Source: Methylobacterium mesophilicum
GTDB lineage: Bacteria > Pseudomonadota > Alphaproteobacteria > Rhizobiales > Beijerinckiaceae
Length of the DNA: 64,000 bases
Direction: 5' to 3'
NCBI RefSeq assembly: GCF_022179445.1
Contig: NZ_BPQU01000004.1
Coordinates: 211,744-275,743, forward strand
Every line of letters starts with the position of its first letter. Positions within the stretch are counted from its first letter, which is position 1. The position numbers and the translations under genes are program-made. Under the pieces are notes generated by a model that had not been told where the DNA came from, did no database searches, and worked only from the letters and a program-made list of their open reading frames with translations. Shown piece after piece: positions 18,710 to 28,492 of this stretch.

Positions 18710-19633
18710 ATGTCCAAGCACGTCGCCGTCCTCCTGGGCGGTACCTCCGCCGAGCGCGAGGTCTCGCTTAATTCCGGCGCGGCCTGCGCCACGGCGCTCG
18801 AAGGGGAGGGGTACCGGGTCACCCGCGTCGACGTCGGGCCCGCCATCGCCTCGGTGCTCACCGAGCTGCGGCCGGACGTGGCCTTCAACGCCCTGCACGG
18901 TCCGGACGGAGAGGACGGGACAATCCAGGGGCTGCTGGAGATCCTGAAGATTCCGTACACCCATTCGGGCGTGCTCGCGTCGGCGCTGGCCATGAACAAG
19001 GAGCGGGCGAAGACGGTGCTGCACGCAGCCGGCGTGGACGTGCCGGCAGGTCGGATCGTTAACCGCTTCGAGGCCGCGAAAAACCACCCGCTGCCGCCGC
19101 CCTACGTGGTCAAGCCGATCGCTGAGGGCTCGTCCGTGGGGGTCATCATCGTCCGCGACGGCCGGTCGCACCCGCCCCAGATCCTCGCCTCGGAGGACTG
19201 GACCTTCGGCGAGCAAGTCCTTGCAGAACCTTACATAGCCGGTCGCGAACTGACCTGCGGGGTGATGGGCGACAAGGCGCTCGGGGTGATCGAGGTGAAG
19301 GCCGCCACGGGGGACTGGTACGACTACGACGCGAAGTACGCCCCGGGGGGGTCGGTCCACGTGCTGCCGGCCGAACTTAAACCAAATGTTTACCAGCGTG
19401 TCCAAGAACTGTCGTTAACGGCGCATCAAGCACTGGGCTGCCGGGGCGTCAGCCGTGCCGACCTTCGCTACGACGACACACCGGGTGGAACCGGTTTGCT
19501 CGTCGTCCTGGAGGTCAACACGCAACCCGGCATGACCCAGACGAGCCTTGTGCCGGAGATGGCGGCCCATGCGGGTCTTGGTTTCGGTGAGCTCGTCCGA
19601 TGGATGGTGGAGGACGCTTCTCTGAATCGCTGA
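18710..19633 (+). CDS. ddl: D-alanine--D-alanine ligase
   Basis: Ddl makes the D-Ala-D-Ala dipeptide used by MurF. The 307-residue ATP-grasp protein starts HVAVLLGGTSAEREVSLNSG, has NALHGPDGEDGTIQGLLE, PYTHSGVLASALAMNK, PYVVKPIAEGSSVG, and the magnesium-binding VLEVNTQPGMT near the end. The ATG at 18710 is preferred over an upstream GTG at 18671 because the family begins here. Its 3' end overlaps ftsQ by 34 bases. An AT-rich patch at about 19370-19430 (TTAAACCAAATG and TCGTTAACGG) could hold a promoter for ftsQA, as known for some alphaproteobacteria, but no consensus can be defined. Confidence 0.95.
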   Translation: MSKHVAVLLGGTSAEREVSLNSGAACATALEGEGYRVTRVDVGPAIASVLTELRPDVAFNALHGPDGEDGTIQGLLEILKIPYTHSGVLASALAMNKERAKTVLHAAGVDVPAGRIVNRFEAAKNHPLPPPYVVKPIAEGSSVGVIIVRDGRSHPPQILASEDWTFGEQVLAEPYIAGRELTCGVMGDKALGVIEVKAATGDWYDYDAKYAPGGSVHVLPAELKPNVYQRVQELSLTAHQALGCRGVSRADLRYDDTPGGTGLLVVLEVNTQPGMTQTSLVPEMAAHAGLGFGELVRWMVEDASLNR

Positions 19634-20556
19634 GCGGCGGTGACGCTGCCGGTCGCAGCCTTCCCGCGCGCCTCGTCGGCGCCGCGCTGGATCGGCTCAC
19701 CGGACGCACTCCCGCCCGCTCCCTCTCGGTGCGCCGGTCCCGCAGGGGCCAGCTCCTGACCCAGCGCCTGCCGCGCGGCGTCGGCACCGTGGGCGTCTCC
19801 GTATCCCTCGCCACCGTGGCGCTCGCGGGCTTCGTGGCGAGCGGGCGCTACGAGTCCTTCGTCGCCGAGCAGGGTCGGCCCCTGGACATCGCCGCGCGGG
19901 TCCTCGGCTTCGGCGTCGAGCGCGTGACCATCTCGGGCATCTCCCGGATGTACGAGCGCGAGGTGCTGTCGGCAGCCGGCATCGACTGGCGCTCCTCGGT
20001 CCCGTTCCTGGACGTCGTGGCGGTGCGCGAGAAGCTGCTGGCCGTGCCGCTGATCGCCCAGGCTTCGGTCCGCAAGATCTATCCGAACGAGATCGCGATC
20101 ACCCAGGTCGAGCGCGAGCCCGCCGCCCTCTGGCAGAAGAACGGCGAGATCAACGTGATCGCCGCCGACGGCACCGTGATCGACGCGATGCGGGACGACC
20201 GCTACGCCAGCCTGCCGCTCGTCGTGGGCGACGACGCCAACAACAAGCTGCCCGAATATCTCGCCCTCATCGCCGCCGCCGGTCCGCTCTCCGAGCGGAT
20301 CAAGGCCGGGACCTACGTCTCGGGCCGGCGCTGGACCCTCAAGCTCGACGGCGTGGACGTGCGCCTGCCCGAGATCGACCCAGCCGCGGCGCTCGCGCGT
20401 CTCGTCCGGTTCGAGCGCGAGGCCGGCCTGCTCGAAAAGGACATCATCGCGGTGGACCTGCGCATGCCCGACCGCCTGGTGGTGCGCCTGACCGAGGAGG
20501 CCGCCGCCGCCCGCGCGGAAGCCCAGAAGGCGAAGAAGAAGGGCGCGGCCAGCTGA
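19600..20556 (+). CDS. ftsQ: Cell division protein FtsQ
   Basis: FtsQ is a bitopic divisome scaffold that recruits FtsL/FtsB. The 318-residue product has an unusually long basic N-terminus (about 58 residues), one membrane helix at about 60-80, then a POTRA domain (about 105-175; VERVTISGISRMYEREVLSA, VPLIAQASVRKIYPNEIAIT) and the beta domain (EREPAALWQKNGEINVI). The Lys/Ala-rich tail ends at 318. The ATG at 19600 lies inside the end of ddl, a common coupling. Order ddl-ftsQ-ftsA-ftsZ is standard. Confidence 0.93.
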   Translation: MDGGGRFSESLSGGDAAGRSLPARLVGAALDRLTGRTPARSLSVRRSRRGQLLTQRLPRGVGTVGVSVSLATVALAGFVASGRYESFVAEQGRPLDIAARVLGFGVERVTISGISRMYEREVLSAAGIDWRSSVPFLDVVAVREKLLAVPLIAQASVRKIYPNEIAITQVEREPAALWQKNGEINVIAADGTVIDAMRDDRYASLPLVVGDDANNKLPEYLALIAAAGPLSERIKAGTYVSGRRWTLKLDGVDVRLPEIDPAAALARLVRFEREAGLLEKDIIAVDLRMPDRLVVRLTEEAAAARAEAQKAKKKGAAS

Positions 20557-20608
20557 TGCCCTTAACCTCGATCTCCGCCCGTCCCGCCTTCTGCGTCCGG
20601 TAGTGTCA

Positions 20609-21931
20609 ATGCACAGCCAACACGGCCTCACGCCGCGCCTGAAGCCGCTCTCCGCCCGGCGCTCGACCACCCTGTCGGTGCTCGACATCGGCACCAGCAA
20701 GGTCGTCTGCCTCATCGCCGAGTTGCAGCCGGCCGAGGCGCTCTCGACCCTGCGCGGCCGGACGCACCTCGCCCGCATCATCGGCATCGGCCACCAGCGC
20801 TCGCTGGGGCTGAAGGGTGGGGCGATCGTCGATCTCGCCGCCGCCGAGGGCGCGATCCGCCAGGCGGTCCACGCCGCCGAGCGGATGGCCAAGGTCGAGG
20901 TCCAGTCGGTCATCGTCAACATGTCGGGCGGCCGGCTCGCCTCGCAGCATTTCCAGGCCCGGGTGAACACCCGCTCCGGCACCGTCACCGGCAGCGATGT
21001 CGAGCGGGTGCTGGAGACGGCGAGCGCCCACGGCGTCAGCCCCGGACGGGCCGTGCTGCACGCCCTGCCCACCGGCTACGCGCTGGACGGGCAGGGTGCC
21101 GTGATCGATCCGTCGGGCATGATCGGCGAGGCCCTCGGGGTCGACCTGCATGTCGTGACGAGCGAACTCGCCGCCGCCCGCAACGTCATGCTGGCGGTCG
21201 AGCATTGCCACCTCGGGGTCGAGGCGGTGATCGCCACGCCCTACGCCGCCGGGCTCTCGGCCCTGGTGGACGACGAGGCCGAGATGGGCGTGTGCGTCGT
21301 CGACATGGGCGGCGGCACCACCAGCGTCGGCGTGTTCTCGGGCGGCCACCTCGTCCACGTGGACGCGGTGGCGGTCGGCGGACACCACGTCACCATGGAT
21401 ATCGCCCGGGGGCTCTCCACCCGCATGGCCGCGGCCGAGCGGCTGAAGACCCTTTACGGCTCGGCCCTCTCCACCCCGTCCGACGATCGCGACATGATCG
21501 CCGTGCACGGGGTCGGCGAGGACGAGGGCGAGGCCCCGGCCCACATCCCGCGCTCGCAGCTGGTGCGGATCATCAAGCCGCGGGTCGAGGAGGTGGTCGA
21601 GCTGGTCCGCGACCGCCTGCGGGATGCCGGCTTCGCCGCCCAGGCCGGCCGGCGGGTGGTGCTGACGGGCGGCGCCAGCCAGCTCGTCGGCCTGCCGGAA
21701 GTCGCCCGGCGCGTCCTCCAGGGTCAGGTCCGGATCGGCCGGCCGCTGGGGATCCGCGGCCTGCCCGAGGCGGCCAAGGGACCGGCCTTCTCGGCCGCCG
21801 TCGGCCTGCTGGTCTACCCGCAGGTGGCGCACGCCGAGCACTTCGAGCCGCGGGGGCACGGCGCCTTCGCGGCCACGGGATCGGACCGGTACATCAGCCG
21901 GGTCGGGCGCTGGCTCCGAGAGAGCTTCTAG
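20609..21931 (+). CDS. ftsA: Cell division protein FtsA
   Basis: FtsA is the actin-like ATPase that tethers FtsZ to the membrane. The 440-residue protein has phosphate-1 motif [16 protein letters not shown] near the start, the 1C domain, the phosphate-2 motif [17 protein letters not shown], and the adenosine motif [17 protein letters not shown]. It ends in an amphipathic helix, [12 protein letters not shown], the membrane anchor. An in-frame GTG two codons upstream (20603) is an alternative start. It lies between ftsQ and ftsZ. Confidence 0.95.
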   Translation: MHSQHGLTPRLKPLSARRSTTLSVLDIGTSKVVCLIAELQPAEALSTLRGRTHLARIIGIGHQRSLGLKGGAIVDLAAAEGAIRQAVHAAERMAKVEVQSVIVNMSGGRLASQHFQARVNTRSGTVTGSDVERVLETASAHGVSPGRAVLHALPTGYALDGQGAVIDPSGMIGEALGVDLHVVTSELAAARNVMLAVEHCHLGVEAVIATPYAAGLSALVDDEAEMGVCVVDMGGGTTSVGVFSGGHLVHVDAVAVGGHHVTMDIARGLSTRMAAAERLKTLYGSALSTPSDDRDMIAVHGVGEDEGEAPAHIPRSQLVRIIKPRVEEVVELVRDRLRDAGFAAQAGRRVVLTGGASQLVGLPEVARRVLQGQVRIGRPLGIRGLPEAAKGPAFSAAVGLLVYPQVAHAEHFEPRGHGAFAATGSDRYISRVGRWLRESF

Positions 21932-22023
21932 GGTTTCACCGCCGCCTTCACGGGCGGGGGATCGAAAAAATATCGGCGCCGCAGCGCCGCACGGAAAGCA
22001 GAGTAAGCGAGAGGCTCGACACC

Positions 22024-23802
22024 ATGGCCATTACCCTCCAGGCGCCGGACATCCGGGAACTCAAGCCCCGCATCACCGTCTTCGGTGTCGGCGGCGCAGG
22101 CGGCAACGCAGTCAACAACATGATCGAATCAGGCCTGCTCGGCTGCGAGTTCGTGGTCGCCAACACCGACGCGCAGGCGCTCACCTCCTCGAAGGCGGAG
22201 CGGGTGATCCAGATGGGCCTGGGCGTCACCCAGGGCCTCGGCGCCGGCTCCCACCCGGAGGTCGGCTCGGCCGCCGCCGACGAAGTGATCGACGAGATCC
22301 GGGACCAGCTCTCGGGCGCCCACATGTGCTTCATCACCGCCGGCATGGGCGGTGGCACCGGCACCGGCGCAGCGCCGGTCATCGCCCGGACCGCCCGCGA
22401 CATGGGCATCCTCACGGTCGGCGTCGTGACCAAGCCGTTCCAGTTCGAAGGCGTGCGCCGCATGCGCACCGCCGAGAGCGGCATCCAGGAGTTGCAGGCC
22501 GCGGTCGACACCCTGATCGTGATCCCGAACCAGAACCTGTTCCGGGTCGCCAACGAGAAGACCACCTTCGCCGACGCCTTCGCGATGGCCGACCAGGTGC
22601 TCTACTCCGGCGTCGCCTGCATCACCGACCTGATGGTCAAGGAAGGCCTGATCAACCTCGACTTCGCCGACGTCCGGGCGATCATGCGCGGCATGGGCAA
22701 GGCCATGATGGGCACCGGCGAGGCGTCGGGCGAGAAGCGCGCCAACCGCGCCGCCGAGGCGGCCATCGCCAACCCGCTCCTCGACGACGTCTCCATGAAG
22801 GGCGCCCGCGGCCTGCTGATCTCGATCACCGGCGGCTCGGACCTGACCCTGTACGAACTCGACGAGGCCGCCACCCGCATCCGCGAGGAGGTCGACCAGG
22901 ACGCCAACATCATCCTGGGCGCCACCTTCGACGAAAGCCTCGATGGCATCATCCGGGTGTCTGTCGTGGCCACCGGCATCGAGCCGCTGCTGATCTCGGC
23001 CAACTCGCCGAACAACCCGGCGATCGCCGAGACCGAGCAGCGCATCGCTGAAGTCGCCGAGCGCCTGCGCGCCGAGGCCCGCGCCCGCGCGACCTCGCCG
23101 GTTCCGAGCATCCGCACGGACTCGATCGCCCAGGCCCCCGCGCAGCATCAGGCGCCGGCCGCCCCGCAGCCGGCCCCCGAGATGCGCGCCGAGACCCGCT
23201 TCGAGGCTCCCGCCCCGGTCGCCCGCGACGAGGTCGTCCTCGCCCCGTCCCAGCCGCGGGCCGCCGCGCCGTTCGTCCCGGCCCCCGCTCCGCAGCAGGC
23301 CGAGCCGGCGCCGCAGTTCCAGGCCGGCCCGTTCGTGCCCCCGCGTCCGGCCGCCCCCGCGGCCGCGCCGCTCGCCCGCGCCCCGCGCATGCCGCAGATC
23401 CACGAACTGCCGCCGATCGCCCAGAACCAGATCCTGGCGAATCGGGCCGCCGAGGAAGCCGCCCCGGAATCCAAGCGGACCTCGCTGCTGCGCCGTCTCG
23501 CCACCGTCGGCTTCGGCGGACGGCGGGACGACATGGAGGGCGTGCCCGCTCCCCGGGCCGCCGGCCCGGTGGCGCCGCAGCCGCACCAAGGTCAGCAGCA
23601 TATGGCTCAGCCCCAGCTGGCCCAGCCCCAGCCGAACCAGCCGCACGTGCCGGCTGCCCCGCGCGCTCCGCTTCCCGCGGCGCCGCAGTACCGGCCGGCC
23701 CAGGGCGGCCTCGACGCCCAGGGACGCGTCGCACCCCAGTCCCGGATGATGGACGACGATCAGCTCGAGATCCCGGCCTTCCTCCGCCGCCAGGCGAACT
23801 GA
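22024..23802 (+). CDS. ftsZ: Cell division protein FtsZ with long C-terminal linker
   Basis: FtsZ is the tubulin-like GTPase of the division ring. The GTPase core (about 1-330) has [15 protein letters not shown] and the tubulin signature GGGTGTGA at 109-116. A Pro/Ala/Gln-rich linker of about 245 residues follows, and the protein ends with the conserved tail [16 protein letters not shown] (577-592), which binds FtsA and other partners. At 592 residues it is much longer than the roughly 380 of E. coli, as usual for Rhizobiales-type FtsZ. The ATG at 22024 begins a normal FtsZ; the open frame upstream only reads ftsA out of frame. A strong hairpin follows the gene. Confidence 0.97.
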   Translation: MAITLQAPDIRELKPRITVFGVGGAGGNAVNNMIESGLLGCEFVVANTDAQALTSSKAERVIQMGLGVTQGLGAGSHPEVGSAAADEVIDEIRDQLSGAHMCFITAGMGGGTGTGAAPVIARTARDMGILTVGVVTKPFQFEGVRRMRTAESGIQELQAAVDTLIVIPNQNLFRVANEKTTFADAFAMADQVLYSGVACITDLMVKEGLINLDFADVRAIMRGMGKAMMGTGEASGEKRANRAAEAAIANPLLDDVSMKGARGLLISITGGSDLTLYELDEAATRIREEVDQDANIILGATFDESLDGIIRVSVVATGIEPLLISANSPNNPAIAETEQRIAEVAERLRAEARARATSPVPSIRTDSIAQAPAQHQAPAAPQPAPEMRAETRFEAPAPVARDEVVLAPSQPRAAAPFVPAPAPQQAEPAPQFQAGPFVPPRPAAPAAAPLARAPRMPQIHELPPIAQNQILANRAAEEAAPESKRTSLLRRLATVGFGGRRDDMEGVPAPRAAGPVAPQPHQGQQHMAQPQLAQPQPNQPHVPAAPRAPLPAAPQYRPAQGGLDAQGRVAPQSRMMDDDQLEIPAFLRRQAN

Positions 23803-23830
23803 CCGCTCGGAGCGAGCGACGACGGAAAAG

Positions 23831-23858
23831 GGGCCGGCGGGAGACCGCCGGCCCTTCG
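23831..23858 (+). terminator. Rho-independent-like terminator after ftsZ
   Basis: A perfect 10-bp stem, GGGCCGGCGG with CCGCCGGCCC and loop GAGA, starts 28 bases after the ftsZ stop and is followed only by TTCG, with no real T run. It probably ends or attenuates the dcw transcript before lpxC. Confidence 0.75.
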
Positions 23859-24241
23859 CGCTGCAGCGAAGCAACCCTTGGTTGCGAAATGTGAGGACTG
23901 GGGTCACAGCAGGGTTAACGTTTGAGACGCTATCCCCAGCTGCGTGATGCATCCACGCCACAGAACGGCCATCGGTTAGCCACGCATTAACCAAGCTTTA
24001 AGCCTTTGTGCCATCAGGTTTTTAACCGCTCCGAACAACAAGCGTGTCTGTAACAGAGCGTAAGAATCCGTGATTTGGCTGCCCTGTGCGGTGCAGCTAT
24101 AGACACTTCCAGACCAATGAGACGCGCTTCGGGACACAACCTGATAGCGCGGGCAGGGGCTTCAAGCAGCGGACGGATCGGACAGTTTCCTCACCATCCC
24201 CGGTCGGGATGGCGGACCTGATCGCGGCCGGGGGCTAATGA
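23859..24241. other. Intergenic regulatory region upstream of lpxC
   Basis: About 380 bases lie between the ftsZ terminator and lpxC. The part from 23920 to 24070 is clearly AT-richer than the surrounding genes and contains several TTAACC/TTAACG words. It includes a full CtrA-type site (listed separately) and a GAATC site at about 24064, a possible CcrM methylation target (GANTC). No gene is seen. This is the best-supported cell-cycle control region in the window. Confidence 0.55.
23987..24001 (+). promoter_or_regulatory. CtrA-type binding site TTAA-N7-TTAA upstream of lpxC
   Basis: TTAACCAAGCTTTAA matches the alphaproteobacterial CtrA consensus TTAA-N7-TTAA exactly, including the CC after the first half. 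It lies about 240 bases before the lpxC start. CtrA control of cell-cycle and envelope genes is established in Caulobacter and relatives; action here is inferred from the match alone. Confidence 0.6.
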
Positions 24242-25189
24242 ATGCGAACGCATAAACAGACGACCCTGAAGGGGCCGGTAACGCTCTCGGGAGTCGGGGT
24301 CCATTCCGGGAACCCGGCCGAGATTACTATCCGCCCCGCTCCGGCCAATCACGGAATCGCGTTTCTTCGGACCAGCACCACCCACGGCAACGACCGCCTG
24401 ATCAAGGCGCATCACGCCCTGGTCTCCGCCACCGAACTCTGCACCGTCATCGGTGACGTCGAGACCGGTGCCGTCGCCACCATCGAGCATCTGATGTCGG
24501 CCCTCTACGGACTGGGGGTCGACAACGCCCTGGTCGAGATCGACGGGCCGGAAATGCCGATCCTCGACGGGTCCGCTCTCCAATTCGTTCAGGCCATCGA
24601 CACGGCCGGGATCGCCTCCTGCGGCACCCCGCGCCGCTGGCTGAAGATCCTGCGCCACGTCCGCATCGAGACCGGCCGTGCCTTCGCCGAGCTGCGCCCG
24701 ATCGACCGGGGCTTCCGCCTCGACGTGGAGATCGATTTCGACAGCCCGGTGATCGGCCGCTCGCGCAAGGCGATGGACCTGTCGCCCGCCACCTACCGCC
24801 GGGAGATCGCCGGCGCCCGCACCTTCGGGATGATGAAGGACGTGGAGCGCTACTGGAAAGCCGGCTTCGCGCTCGGTGCCTCGCTGGAGAACACCGTCGC
24901 GGTCGGCGAGACCGCGGTGGTCAATCCCGAGGGCCTGCGCTTCCCGGACGAGTTCGTCCGCCACAAGATCCTCGATGCGGTCGGCGACCTTGCGCTGGCC
25001 GGACTGCCGATCCAGGGCGCCTATCGCTCCTATTGCGGCGGCCACCGGATGAATGTCGGCGTGCTCTCCGCCCTGTTCGCGGACCGGTCCAACTACGCCA
25101 TCATCGAGGCGCAGGGCTCGCGCCGCGAAGCCGTCCTGTCGGAACTCGGCGTCGGCCTCGGCATCGCCGCCTTCGCGGGCGATCTTTGA
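24242..25189 (+). CDS. lpxC: UDP-3-O-acyl-GlcNAc deacetylase LpxC
   Basis: LpxC is the zinc deacetylase that commits UDP-3-O-acyl-GlcNAc to lipid A. The 315-residue product starts TLKGPVTLSGVGVHSGNPA, has the zinc ligand His83 in IEHLMSALYG, the second zinc site RHKILDAVGD (His241, Asp245), and the catalytic His268 in GGHRMN. The start ATG at 24242 fits the family. It is monocistronic or leads into bamD after a 190-base gap that holds nothing recognisable. Confidence 0.96.
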   Translation: MRTHKQTTLKGPVTLSGVGVHSGNPAEITIRPAPANHGIAFLRTSTTHGNDRLIKAHHALVSATELCTVIGDVETGAVATIEHLMSALYGLGVDNALVEIDGPEMPILDGSALQFVQAIDTAGIASCGTPRRWLKILRHVRIETGRAFAELRPIDRGFRLDVEIDFDSPVIGRSRKAMDLSPATYRREIAGARTFGMMKDVERYWKAGFALGASLENTVAVGETAVVNPEGLRFPDEFVRHKILDAVGDLALAGLPIQGAYRSYCGGHRMNVGVLSALFADRSNYAIIEAQGSRREAVLSELGVGLGIAAFAGDL

Positions 25190-25381
25190 CCCCTATTCTG
25201 TGACCCGCGGGACACAGCTGGCAACCGATACGGTCTGCCGCGGCCTTGCCGCTTTCGTGCCCGAATCAACCGTCAGGGTTTAACGGTCCGTGAACGACGG
25301 GCACGGCCCGGTCGGTCCGGATCCACTCACGCGATGGCACGACGGCGCGGGACGTGCGCCGGTCCCGGGAAAGAGCGCCAG

Positions 25382-26263
25382 ATGCCTGTCACCATTCGTC
25401 ATCGCCGGGCGGCTGCCTTCATGGCGCCTCTCGTGGCCGTTCTCGGCCTGGGCCTCGGCGGCTGCGACTTCGACCCGACCAACCTGTTCGCCGAGAAGTA
25501 CAAGCCCGAAGTCGTTCCGGATGTCCCCGCGGACAAGCTCTACAGCGAGGGCTTGGCCAAGCTGGAGGACAGCGACTACGAGGGCGCGGTCAAGAAATTC
25601 GATAGCCTCGACAAGCAGTACCAATATTCCGAGTGGTCCCGGAAGGCGCTGCTCATGACGGCCTACGCCAACTACGAGGGCCAGAAGTACGACGACGCGA
25701 TCAGCGCAGCGAAGCGGTACCTGCAGCGCCATCCGGCCAGCAAGGATGCCGCCTACGCGCAGTACCTGATGGCGATGTCGAACTACAAGCAGATCCCGGA
25801 CGTGACCCGCGACCAAGACCGGTCCGAGAAGGCGCTGGTGGCCCTGCAGGAACTGGTCCAGAAGTACCCGACCTCCGAGTATTCGACGGACGCACGCTCG
25901 AAGATCCAGATCACCCGCGACCAGCTCGCCGGCAAGGAGATGGAGGTCGGCCGCTACTACCTGGAGCGGCGCAACTTCCCGGCCGCGATCAACCGGTTCC
26001 GCGACGTCGTCGCCAAGTACCAGACCACCCGCCACGCGGAAGAGGCGCTGGAGCGCCTGACCGAGGCGTACTGGGCGCTCGGCATCACCCAGGAGGCACA
26101 GAACTCCGCGGCGGTGCTGGGGCACAACTTCCCGGACAGCCCCTGGTACAAGGATGCGCACGCGCTCCTGGCCAAGGGCGGCGTCGAGCCCCGCGAGGAG
26201 AAGACCTCGTTCCTGTCCAAGATCTACCGGACCGTCACGGGCAAGACCGCCTCGGCCGAGTGA
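25382..26263 (+). CDS. bamD: Outer-membrane assembly lipoprotein BamD (ComL)
   Basis: BamD is a lipoprotein of the BAM complex that folds outer-membrane proteins. The 293-residue product has a signal peptide ending in the lipobox LGGC (acylated Cys28), followed by tetratricopeptide-type repeats: LYSEGLAKLEDSDYEGAVKKF, then repeated helical hairpins including YLMAMSNYKQI and AIEEA-like segments such as FPAAINRFRDVVAKY. The ATG at 25382 places the signal peptide correctly; an earlier in-frame ATG at 25334 would add 16 Arg/Gly-rich residues before it. A terminator follows. Confidence 0.93.
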   Translation: MPVTIRHRRAAAFMAPLVAVLGLGLGGCDFDPTNLFAEKYKPEVVPDVPADKLYSEGLAKLEDSDYEGAVKKFDSLDKQYQYSEWSRKALLMTAYANYEGQKYDDAISAAKRYLQRHPASKDAAYAQYLMAMSNYKQIPDVTRDQDRSEKALVALQELVQKYPTSEYSTDARSKIQITRDQLAGKEMEVGRYYLERRNFPAAINRFRDVVAKYQTTRHAEEALERLTEAYWALGITQEAQNSAAVLGHNFPDSPWYKDAHALLAKGGVEPREEKTSFLSKIYRTVTGKTASAE

Positions 26264-26300
26264 TCGATCCGGCGGGTTTCGGCCTGCCGCCAGATGTCCC

Positions 26301-26330
26301 AAGGCCCGGAGCCGACGCTCCGGGCCTTTC
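26301..26330 (+). terminator. Rho-independent terminator after bamD
   Basis: The stem AAGGCCCGGAGC (26301-26312) pairs perfectly with GCTCCGGGCCTT (26317-26328) around a CGAC loop and runs into TTC. It lies 38 bases after the bamD stop. Confidence 0.85.
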
Positions 26331-26443
26331 TCGTCCGCGCAGACCCGCGTCACCGGAGATGCGCCGCGGCGCATTTTTGGGGTGATTCCGCGCCGCAGCG
26401 GCCTTATGTCTGCGGTCCCGTCCTCAGGAATCCCCGCCGCCGC

Positions 26444-28117
26444 ATGCTGGCGCAGCTCGCGATCCGCGACATCGTTCTGATCGACAGGCTCGAACTGAAT
26501 TTCCGGACAGGCCTCAGCGTCCTGACCGGGGAGACGGGTGCGGGCAAATCGATTCTGCTCGACGCCTTCACCCTGGCCCTCGGTGGTCGCGGCGACGGTC
26601 GACTCGTGCGCCATGGCGAGCCGCAGGGCGGCGTCACCGCGGTGTTCGACCTCCCCCTGGATCATCCGGCCCGTCGGATCGCGACCGAGGCCGAGATCGA
26701 CACCGAGGGCGACCTGATCCTGCGCCGGACCCAGATGGCCGACGGCCGCACCCGCGCCTTCGTCAACGATCAGCCGGTGGGCGTGCAGGTGTTGCGGGCG
26801 ATCGGCGCCGCGCTCGTGGAGATCCATGGCCAGCACGACGACCGCGCGCTGGCCGACCCGGCCTCCCACCGGGCGATCCTCGACGCCTTCGGGGGCCTGC
26901 AATCGCAACTCGTGAAGGTCGCGACGGCGGCCAAGGCCGTGCGCACGGCGCGCACGGAACTCGTCGAGCACCGAGCCCGCATCGAGGCGGCCCGCAAGGA
27001 GGCGGATTTCCTGCGCCACGCCGTGGAGGAACTCGCCACCTTGGCGCCCCAGCACGGCGAGGAGGCTCAGCTCGCCGAACGTCGCAGCGTCATGCAGCAA
27101 TCGGAAAAGGTCGCCCGCGAGCTGAACGAGGCGCTGGACGCCGTCGGCGGACCGCATTCCGGCGTGCCGCACATTTCGGCCGCCCTGCGCAAGCTGGAGC
27201 GCCGGGCCGGGCAGCTCCCCGCCCTGATCGATCCCTGCGTCAACGCCCTCGACGCCGCCATGGTCGCCCTCGACGAGGCGCGGGCGGTCCTGGACGCGGC
27301 CGTCTCCGAGACCGAGTTCGACCCGCGCGACCTGGAGCGCGCGGAAGAGCGGCTGTTCGCGCTGCGCGCCGCCTCGCGGAAATACGACGTCCCGGCCGAC
27401 GACCTCGCCGCCCTGGCGGAGCGCTACGCCGGCGAGGTCGCGAGCCTCGATGCCGGGGAGGCGGCCCTCGAAGGGCTCGAACAGGCCCGCGCCAAGGCTG
27501 AGTCCGCCTATGCCGAGGCGGCGGAAAAACTCAGCGCCGGCCGACGCCGGGCGGCCAAGCAGCTCGACTCGGCCGTGAAGGCCGAGCTGCCGCCGCTGAA
27601 GCTCGAGCGCGCCCGGTTCATCACCGAGATCGTCACCGACCCGGAGGCGCGCGATCCCGCCGGCATCGACCGGGTCGAGTTCTGGGCGCAAACCAACCCC
27701 GGCACGAAGCCCGGCCCGATGATGAAGGTCGCCTCCGGCGGTGAGTTGTCGCGCTTCATGCTGGCCCTGAAGGTCGTGCTCGCCGACAAGGGCTCCGCCC
27801 CGACTCTGATCTTCGACGAGATCGACACCGGGGTCGGGGGCGCGGTGGCCGACGCGATCGGCTTGCGCTTGGCCCGGCTCGCCGCCACCGTCCAGGTGGT
27901 GGCCGTGACCCACGCGCCCCAGGTCGCAGCCCGCGCGAGCACGCATTTCCTGATCGCCAAGGCCCCTGTGAAAGGCGCCGGCCGGGTCGCGACCCGAGTG
28001 GCGAGCCTGCCGGTCGCGGAGCGCCGCGAGGAGATCGCCCGGATGCTGGCCGGCGCCACGGTGACCGATGAGGCCCGGGCCGCGGCGGCCAGGCTGCTGC
28101 AAGGCGCAGATGCATGA
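26444..28117 (+). CDS. recN: DNA repair protein RecN
   Basis: RecN is an SMC-like ATPase that acts early in double-strand-break repair. The 557-residue product begins MLAQLAIRDIVLIDRLEL and has Walker A TGETGAGKSILLDA at about 24-37, a coiled-coil middle, the ABC signature-type MMKVASGGELSRFMLALK, and Walker B LIFDEIDTGVGG. The ATG at 26444 fits the family start. It follows the bamD terminator, so it is probably transcribed on its own. Confidence 0.96.
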   Translation: MLAQLAIRDIVLIDRLELNFRTGLSVLTGETGAGKSILLDAFTLALGGRGDGRLVRHGEPQGGVTAVFDLPLDHPARRIATEAEIDTEGDLILRRTQMADGRTRAFVNDQPVGVQVLRAIGAALVEIHGQHDDRALADPASHRAILDAFGGLQSQLVKVATAAKAVRTARTELVEHRARIEAARKEADFLRHAVEELATLAPQHGEEAQLAERRSVMQQSEKVARELNEALDAVGGPHSGVPHISAALRKLERRAGQLPALIDPCVNALDAAMVALDEARAVLDAAVSETEFDPRDLERAEERLFALRAASRKYDVPADDLAALAERYAGEVASLDAGEAALEGLEQARAKAESAYAEAAEKLSAGRRRAAKQLDSAVKAELPPLKLERARFITEIVTDPEARDPAGIDRVEFWAQTNPGTKPGPMMKVASGGELSRFMLALKVVLADKGSAPTLIFDEIDTGVGGAVADAIGLRLARLAATVQVVAVTHAPQVAARASTHFLIAKAPVKGAGRVATRVASLPVAERREEIARMLAGATVTDEARAAAARLLQGADA

Positions 28118-28130
28118 ACGCGCATCAACC

Positions 28131-28166
28131 TTAACCGTTTGTTGCGCGTAACGTTTCGTTAACCAT
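28131..28166 (+). promoter_or_regulatory. Pair of TTAACC half-sites upstream of a small gene
   Basis: TTAACCGTTTGTTG at 28131 and TTAACCAT at 28159-28166 resemble CtrA half-sites, but neither has a second TTAA at the right spacing. They sit 70-105 bases before a small gene with a strong ribosome-binding site. The call is weak. Confidence 0.25.
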
Positions 28167-28235
28167 TCTTGGCGAGACTGATCCCATCCCGGGACCGTGG
28201 TTCAGGAGCACGCGGTTGAAGGGCGGGAGGAAAAC

Positions 28236-28436
28236 ATGAAGCCGTCCATCGTCGCGTCCGAGGGGCGCGGGCATCCCGGTCGAGCCCTCAAGCAGGCGAT
28301 CGACACGCATCAGCTCGGGCTGACGCTTCGTACGGTCTATGAGGGCAGCGTCGACACGCAGCCGATCACCGACACCCACGTCGAACTGCTCCTGCGCCTG
28401 CGCCAGAAAGAGCGGGAGCTGCGCCGGGTCGGCTGA
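28236..28436 (+). CDS. Small protein of unknown function
   Basis: A 66-residue protein preceded by an excellent ribosome-binding site (GGGAGG, spacing 7). It begins MKPSIVASEGRGHPGRALKQ and ends in a charged helix rich in Arg, Glu and Leu. No membrane segment or known motif was recognised. The strong translation start and codon use like the neighbours support a real gene; the function is unknown. AT-rich TTAACC words lie upstream. Confidence 0.65.
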   Translation: MKPSIVASEGRGHPGRALKQAIDTHQLGLTLRTVYEGSVDTQPITDTHVELLLRLRQKERELRRVG

Positions 28437-28492
28437 AGCCGCGCCGCGACCGAATCCATATTCGCCCCGGCCAAGATTGCTTTCGCCCTGCG

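Noticed and set aside
21205..22023. Upstream extension of the ftsZ frame into ftsA
   Set aside because: Reads ftsA out of frame; Arg/Gly-rich; FtsZ starts normally at 22024.
25280..28102. 940-codon open frame opposite bamD and recN
   Set aside because: Antisense shadow across two certain genes and their terminator; low-complexity composition.
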